A DNA stretch of 12,865 bases from Proteiniphilum sp. UBA5267 (GTDB lineage Bacteria; Bacteroidota; Bacteroidia; Bacteroidales; Dysgonomonadaceae): positions 1 to 12,865 of the forward strand of contig DHTF01000093.1 in the NCBI GenBank assembly GCA_002411515.1. The letters are read 5' to 3'. The position numbers and the translations under genes are program-made. Each line of letters opens with the position of its first letter. Within the stretch, counting starts at the first letter, position 1. A model generated the notes under the pieces. It saw only the letters and a program-made list of their open reading frames with translations. It did no database searches and was not told the DNA's origin. This document shows, one piece after another, positions 8,689-12,865 of the stretch.

Positions 8689-8704
8689 TGAAAAATCAAA
8701 AGCA

Positions 8705-10645
8705 ATGGGAAGAATTTCAATCAGAATTTTAGGTATCACACTGTTATTTTTTGTCTTTTTTCAGGCACAGAGTCAAAACAAAACTTACCGTTGGGGTGAT
8801 GAGGTAAAACAGTTAATGCGCATAGACCAGTTACCCCGATATCGGCATCACCAGTTGATTGAACAGGAATCGAGTTACGACAGAACCGGCGGCAACGACG
8901 ACGGATTCTCGGGAAAATACTCCTATATCCGGAAGGAAAAAGGGAACCTGGTGTTGGCTGAGCTTGAAGGTCCGGGTGTGGTGAACCGGATCTGGACTCC
9001 CACTCCCACAGAGGACACCCTGTTATTCTATTTTGATGGAGAAAAAACAGCCCGTCTTAAAATCAAGTTTATGGATCTTTTTTCCGGGAAGGTCTACCCA
9101 TTTGTCAAACCGGTTTGCGGTAATGAGATTGGGGGTTACTACTGTTATATACCCATCCCGTTTCAGAAATCACTGAAGATTGTATTTCAGGGAGAGAAGA
9201 TGATGTTTCATCAGATTCAAAGCAGAAGTTTGCCGGGAATGAATGTGGAGAGCTGGACCGGAAACTTTTCCACTGCAGACAAACAGTTGCTGACCCGGGT
9301 GACAAACCTGTGGGGTAACATTTCGCCCAGTGTCAGCCAGTATACTACCGGTTCATCAGATGAAATCCGGACGGAAGAAAAAACATTTACGATCCGCCCG
9401 GGTGAGGAAGTTGCCTTTTTCGAAAAGAATGCCGGTGGTCGTATTGTCGGTTTCGATATAGATGGAGGGACTTCATTTGAAGGTCTGTATAAAGATATCA
9501 TCCTTTCAGCGAAATGGGATAATGAACCGGTAGAGGCGATCTACGCTCCCCTTGCCGATTACTTTGGATACGCCTATGGAAAGCCTGCGATGCGTAGCAT
9601 TTTAATGGGCAGACACGGAACCACCAATTACAGTTACCTACCGATGCCCTATGACGGGTCGGCCGAAATAAAACTGATCTACAAAAAGCGGGAAGGGGTG
9701 ATGCAGAGTCCGATATCAGTAACAGCGAAAGTATATTTTAACGACCATAAGCGCGACAAAAAGGAAGAGGGAAAACTCTACACTGTATGGAGACGTGAAA
9801 AGCCCGAAACAGGAGAGTTTTATCCTTTTCTGAAAACAGAGGGCAAAGGTCATTACGTGGGTACTATCCACAGCGCGCAGGGACTTCGTCCCGGCATGAC
9901 GCTCTTCTTTGAAGGCGATGATTCCACCTATGTGGATGGAAAGATGCGGATGCACGGCACCGGCTCTGAAGATTATTACAACGGCGGCTGGTATGCCTTG
10001 CTCGATCGCTGGGACCGCGGTATCAGCATGCCAATCCATGGCTCCCTCGATTACTCCCTTCCGATGAACCGTACAGGCGCATACCGCTTTTTCCTTTCCG
10101 ACAAACTATCTTTCGAAAATGAGATTTATCACGCCATGGAACATGGAGAGGTAGGAAACAATTTCCCCGTAGACTACACCTCCGTGGCTTTCTATTATGC
10201 CGATCGACCGCTGGAAAAACAGATGGAGCCGTCAGAAGCATTGCGGGAAGTGTACTTGCCATCCAAGCATGTCTATTTTCCCCAGTTAATGGAGATTACC
10301 CTGGAGAAAGGAATTCAGGTAATCTTCGACAGGGGGCTTGCCCTTACCTCTTTTGGGAAAGGTGCCGTAAGGATTATGCTGACGGATGTGCCCGAGGGTA
10401 AATACAGGGTACTACTTAATTATCACGAGACTCCAAAGGGTGCCGACTTCCAGATATGGCAGCGTCAGAAACAGCTCTCAGACTGGATATCCACAAAAGC
10501 AGGAAAGGACGGGTATCGGGAGAATGTACATGTGGGAGATATACAACTCACTTCCCAGACAAACTCCATCACGGTTCATGTCAGAGACAATGGGAAAGCC
10601 AATCTGTTTGAACTCACGCTGATTACGCTCGAACGGATTGAGTAA
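8705..10645 (+). CDS. DUF2961 family protein (GH172-like), long form with C-terminal beta domain
   Basis: The 646-residue protein has a signal peptide (about 1-23, ending FQAQSQ). It shares the DUF2961 framework with its upstream neighbour but belongs to a longer branch: AELEGPGVVNRIWTPTP (85-101), DLFSGKVYPF (124-133), HYVGTIHSAQGL (383-394), LFFEGDDSTYVDG (400-412) and MHGTGSEDYYNGGWY (416-430). E422 corresponds to the GTGTEDYF glutamate of the short paralogue. The GEGE motif that precedes it there is missing; E403 in FFEGDD is the nearest acidic candidate. About 200 residues between the two halves of the core are much longer than in the short form. Residues about 515-646 look like an added beta-rich domain (TLEKGIQVIFDRG, RVLLNYHETP, SITVHVRDNG). 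Probably exported. The paralogue pair suggests different linkages or positions in the same glycan. Confidence 0.88.
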   Translation: MGRISIRILGITLLFFVFFQAQSQNKTYRWGDEVKQLMRIDQLPRYRHHQLIEQESSYDRTGGNDDGFSGKYSYIRKEKGNLVLAELEGPGVVNRIWTPTPTEDTLLFYFDGEKTARLKIKFMDLFSGKVYPFVKPVCGNEIGGYYCYIPIPFQKSLKIVFQGEKMMFHQIQSRSLPGMNVESWTGNFSTADKQLLTRVTNLWGNISPSVSQYTTGSSDEIRTEEKTFTIRPGEEVAFFEKNAGGRIVGFDIDGGTSFEGLYKDIILSAKWDNEPVEAIYAPLADYFGYAYGKPAMRSILMGRHGTTNYSYLPMPYDGSAEIKLIYKKREGVMQSPISVTAKVYFNDHKRDKKEEGKLYTVWRREKPETGEFYPFLKTEGKGHYVGTIHSAQGLRPGMTLFFEGDDSTYVDGKMRMHGTGSEDYYNGGWYALLDRWDRGISMPIHGSLDYSLPMNRTGAYRFFLSDKLSFENEIYHAMEHGEVGNNFPVDYTSVAFYYADRPLEKQMEPSEALREVYLPSKHVYFPQLMEITLEKGIQVIFDRGLALTSFGKGAVRIMLTDVPEGKYRVLLNYHETPKGADFQIWQRQKQLSDWISTKAGKDGYRENVHVGDIQLTSQTNSITVHVRDNGKANLFELTLITLERIE

Positions 10646-10675
10646 ATTGACACGATGAAGTGATGTTTGGATGAT

Positions 10676-12778
10676 ATGGAAAAAAAGCTGATTTATAGTG
10701 TATTGTTTTTATACATTGCCTTCTCTTCCCTGTTACAGGCACATGAGCCGGGGAGAAGGCATCAAACTTCATCGGTCGTGGTGAAGCTACCCCATTCATT
10801 AGAGAATGAGATAGGGGAAATTCAGTATGACCTGCTCGGAAACGAAAAGGGGACCTGCAGGATTGAGGTTTTGAGCGACAGTTGCCTGCATGTGAAGATC
10901 AGTTTTAAGCTAGATGAGCAGTTGCGGCAGGACGATTGGCAGATGACACTTTATCCCGGTTTTACGCCCTCATTTCACTGGGCGCCGCATCTAACCCCCA
11001 CCCCGCATCATGTTATCGATCAACATGTATTCCGCTCTCCTGCCCTCATTTTCTCGAATGAGCAACAGATGCTGACGTTGATACCCGATCTCGATATAAT
11101 GAGCTTGGGAACACCCGTGAGATGGTACCTCGATATGGATGCAGAGCAAAACCGGCTGATCCTCGGAATGGGCAACAGCAAGGTGGATGACCATGTGCTT
11201 TTTCGTCATGAACCCGGAGCGTTATATCCTGCGGGAGAGGTGGAGATTGGTTTTTATATACTCTATTCTGCAACCGCGGACGCTGTCCGGAATCCGTTCC
11301 GGAATCCGCTGGAATTTATGTGGAAACATTGGGGAAGTCCTTTATACAAAAGTGGTAATCCCTTAGATGGTTCATTGGGACCTTATGTGGAGCATACTTA
11401 CCACTGGGCCTTTAATAGCTGGTCCGATGCTGTCTGGCAGGAGTTCACGCTTCACGGCAGGAAGGTAGGTGCTCCAACCTTTATTGTCAATGTCACACAG
11501 AGCCCAAATTATCCCGATGAGGTGAATGAGCGTGAGTTTCGTTCCGTGTGGAACCAGGCATGGTTCAGCTCGCTGCGATCCGCTAGTGGACTCTATCGTT
11601 ATGCGAGGCGTACAGGGAACAGACGTTTAATGGAAAAAGCCTTGCTGACCAAAGAACTGACATTGTCTTTTCCACAACGGAATGGTTTTTTCTATGGCCT
11701 TGTCGGCACGGAAATGGAAGAGGTAGAAATAGATGGAAAGAAGTACAGTCGTAGCAAAGGATGGGATATCCACTACTGGGGTAACTCCAACCGGAATCCC
11801 TACACTTGGAATCCGCGCGAATCGCCTTTTCATATTCTCGATATGAGCTGGACCGCTCTACTGATGCTTCGATGGTACGAGGAACTGGAGAATGATGCAC
11901 GTTTATTACACTATGCACAGGCTTACGGCGAGTCGTTGCTCCAGCTTCAGTCGGAGAAAGGTTTTTTCCCAGGTTGGCTTGATCTGCACACGCTTGATCC
12001 CATGACGTATCTCAACGAATCACCGGAGACCTCCATGTCGGCTACTTTCCTGTTAAAATTATATGAACTGACCGGAGAAGAGACCTATAGAAAAGCCGCA
12101 CTCAGTGCCATCGATGCGGTGGTCAAAGAAATTATTCCGTCGGGGAGATGGGAGGATTTTGAGACCTACTGGTCCTGCTCCCGTTACGGCTCCGAAGATT
12201 TGATCGGGAAAAAGGTTGTGAGAAACAACATGTACAAACAAAACAATTTTTCCATGTTCTGGACAGCAGAAGCACTGCTTGAAAGTTACAGAATAACTGG
12301 CGAGAAGCATTACCTTGAGCTTGGGCAACGCACACTCGACGAACTGCTGATGACACAGGCTTCGTGGCAGCCACCCTTTATTTACGTGCATGTGCTGGGC
12401 GGATTCGGCGTGATGAATGCCGACGGAGAGTGGAACGATGCGAGGCAGAGCCTTTTTACGGAACTGATTCTCCGGTACGGGCAGCTGCTTGAAAAGCAGG
12501 AGTACCGTGAGCGGGGAATCGCAGCCCTGAAAGCCTCATTTGTGATGATGTACGCACCCGAGAACCCGGTAACACGGCGTCAGTGGGAGAGCGTATATCC
12601 CTTTTTCGGACCGGATGACTATGGTTTTACCATGGAGAATTACGGACATGGAGGCCGCACAACTCCCGAGGGTGAAGGAATGGGTGAGTTTACCATTTTC
12701 GATTGGGGAAATGGAGCTGCCGCCGAAGCATACAACCGCATTCTGGATCATTTTCCCGAAATAAAGGAAATCAGATAA
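10676..12778 (+). CDS. secreted protein of unrecognised family, probable (alpha/alpha)-barrel glycoside hydrolase
   Basis: An in-frame TTG at 10667 is possible, but the ATG at 10676 directly precedes MEKKLIYSVLFLYIAFSSLLQA, a complete signal peptide, and gives 700 residues. Residues about 30-270 are beta-rich. Residues about 280-690 are helical with recurring hairpin motifs: LYRYARRTGNRRLMEKAL (306-323), LYELTGEETYRKAAL (462-476) and SYRITGEKHYLELGQRTL (537-554). This layout is that of six-hairpin glycosidases and lyases. Clusters of aromatic and acidic residues likely to line a pocket are KGWDIHYWGNSNRNPYTWNP (361-380), YLNESPETSMSA (445-456), MNADGEWNDAR (580-590) and YGHGGRTTPEGEGMGEF (656-672). 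I cannot assign a numbered GH family. It lies 30 bp after the long GH172 gene and is probably part of the same transcript. A lyase or a non-catalytic role is not excluded. Confidence 0.7.
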   Translation: MEKKLIYSVLFLYIAFSSLLQAHEPGRRHQTSSVVVKLPHSLENEIGEIQYDLLGNEKGTCRIEVLSDSCLHVKISFKLDEQLRQDDWQMTLYPGFTPSFHWAPHLTPTPHHVIDQHVFRSPALIFSNEQQMLTLIPDLDIMSLGTPVRWYLDMDAEQNRLILGMGNSKVDDHVLFRHEPGALYPAGEVEIGFYILYSATADAVRNPFRNPLEFMWKHWGSPLYKSGNPLDGSLGPYVEHTYHWAFNSWSDAVWQEFTLHGRKVGAPTFIVNVTQSPNYPDEVNEREFRSVWNQAWFSSLRSASGLYRYARRTGNRRLMEKALLTKELTLSFPQRNGFFYGLVGTEMEEVEIDGKKYSRSKGWDIHYWGNSNRNPYTWNPRESPFHILDMSWTALLMLRWYEELENDARLLHYAQAYGESLLQLQSEKGFFPGWLDLHTLDPMTYLNESPETSMSATFLLKLYELTGEETYRKAALSAIDAVVKEIIPSGRWEDFETYWSCSRYGSEDLIGKKVVRNNMYKQNNFSMFWTAEALLESYRITGEKHYLELGQRTLDELLMTQASWQPPFIYVHVLGGFGVMNADGEWNDARQSLFTELILRYGQLLEKQEYRERGIAALKASFVMMYAPENPVTRRQWESVYPFFGPDDYGFTMENYGHGGRTTPEGEGMGEFTIFDWGNGAAAEAYNRILDHFPEIKEIR

Positions 12779-12820
12779 ACCGAAAAACTCGTACAGACCG
12801 TGCGGGTTTATGTCTGTATG
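12775..12820 (+). other. two mutually exclusive inverted-repeat pairings after the barrel gene
   Basis: ATAAACC (12775-12781) can pair with GGTTTAT (12805-12811), and CGTACAGAC (12790-12798) can pair with GTCTGTATG (12812-12820, one G-U pair). The two stems interleave and no base separates their 3' arms, so they are more likely alternatives than a pseudoknot. Neither is followed by a T run, so this is not a convincing intrinsic terminator. The first arm overlaps the stop codon of the barrel gene. Confidence 0.3.
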
Positions 12821-12859
12821 TAAAGAAGATAGACAAGGATAAAAACAATATCAAACAAC

Positions 12860-12865
12860 ATGAAG
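12860..12865 (+). CDS. possible first codons of the next gene (partial)
   Basis: The window ends in ATGAAG, preceded by an A-rich leader (about 12821-12859) like those of the other genes here. Met-Lys is the start of several signal peptides in this locus, so this is plausibly the start of another exported protein in the same operon after an 81-bp gap. Only two codons are visible, so nothing can be said about its product. Confidence 0.4.

Noticed and set aside
10667..10675. TTG start for the barrel protein
   Set aside because: It would only add three residues in front of a complete signal peptide; the ATG at 10676 is the simpler start.
12775..12820. H-type pseudoknot formed by the two interleaved stems
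   Set aside because: No base separates the two 3' arms, so a loop could not span the 7-bp first stem; alternative hairpins are more likely.

Overview
The window is a six-gene, all-plus-strand stretch of a Bacteroidota polysaccharide utilisation locus (PUL). The order is a SusC-like TonB-dependent transporter, a SusD-like surface glycan-binding lipoprotein, a lipoprotein with an SGNH-hydrolase (DUF4886) core, two different DUF2961/GH172 enzymes, and a large secreted protein that looks like an unclassified (alpha/alpha)-barrel glycosidase. The SusC/SusD pair, the lipoprotein signals and the AT-rich leaders without clear Shine-Dalgarno sequences point to the Bacteroidota, most likely Bacteroidales. 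I cannot fix the genus from the sequence alone.

Layout. Bases 1-109 hold the probable last codons of an upstream gene and the susC leader. susC (110-3214) and susD (3232-5133) are 17 bp apart. The SGNH lipoprotein (5160-7427) follows after 26 bp. A 91-bp gap (7428-7518) is the longest spacer between genes that lie wholly inside the window. It carries a 17-bp stem-loop with a GCAA loop and, directly behind it, perfect TTGACA and TATAAT hexamers 18 bp apart. Then come the short GH172 (7519-8688), the long GH172 (8705-10645, 16 bp later) and the barrel protein (best start 10676, end 12778). An 81-bp spacer leads to an ATG at 12860 that probably opens another gene. No regulator, RNA gene, insertion sequence or CRISPR array is visible.

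How the genes may work together. SusD would capture and SusC import oligosaccharides. The SGNH lipoprotein would remove esters or bind glycan at the surface through two copies of an unrecognised beta-rich module. The GH172 pair would cleave furanosidic linkages: characterised GH172 enzymes act on alpha-D-fructofuranosides and alpha-D-arabinofuranosides. The barrel protein may supply a further cleavage. A furanose-rich, perhaps acylated glycan such as D-arabinan or a fructose-containing polymer is therefore a reasonable but unproven target. The most novel elements are the barrel protein, the divergent acidic site of the second GH172, the duplicated module behind the SGNH domain, and the mid-operon hairpin plus promoter-like element.
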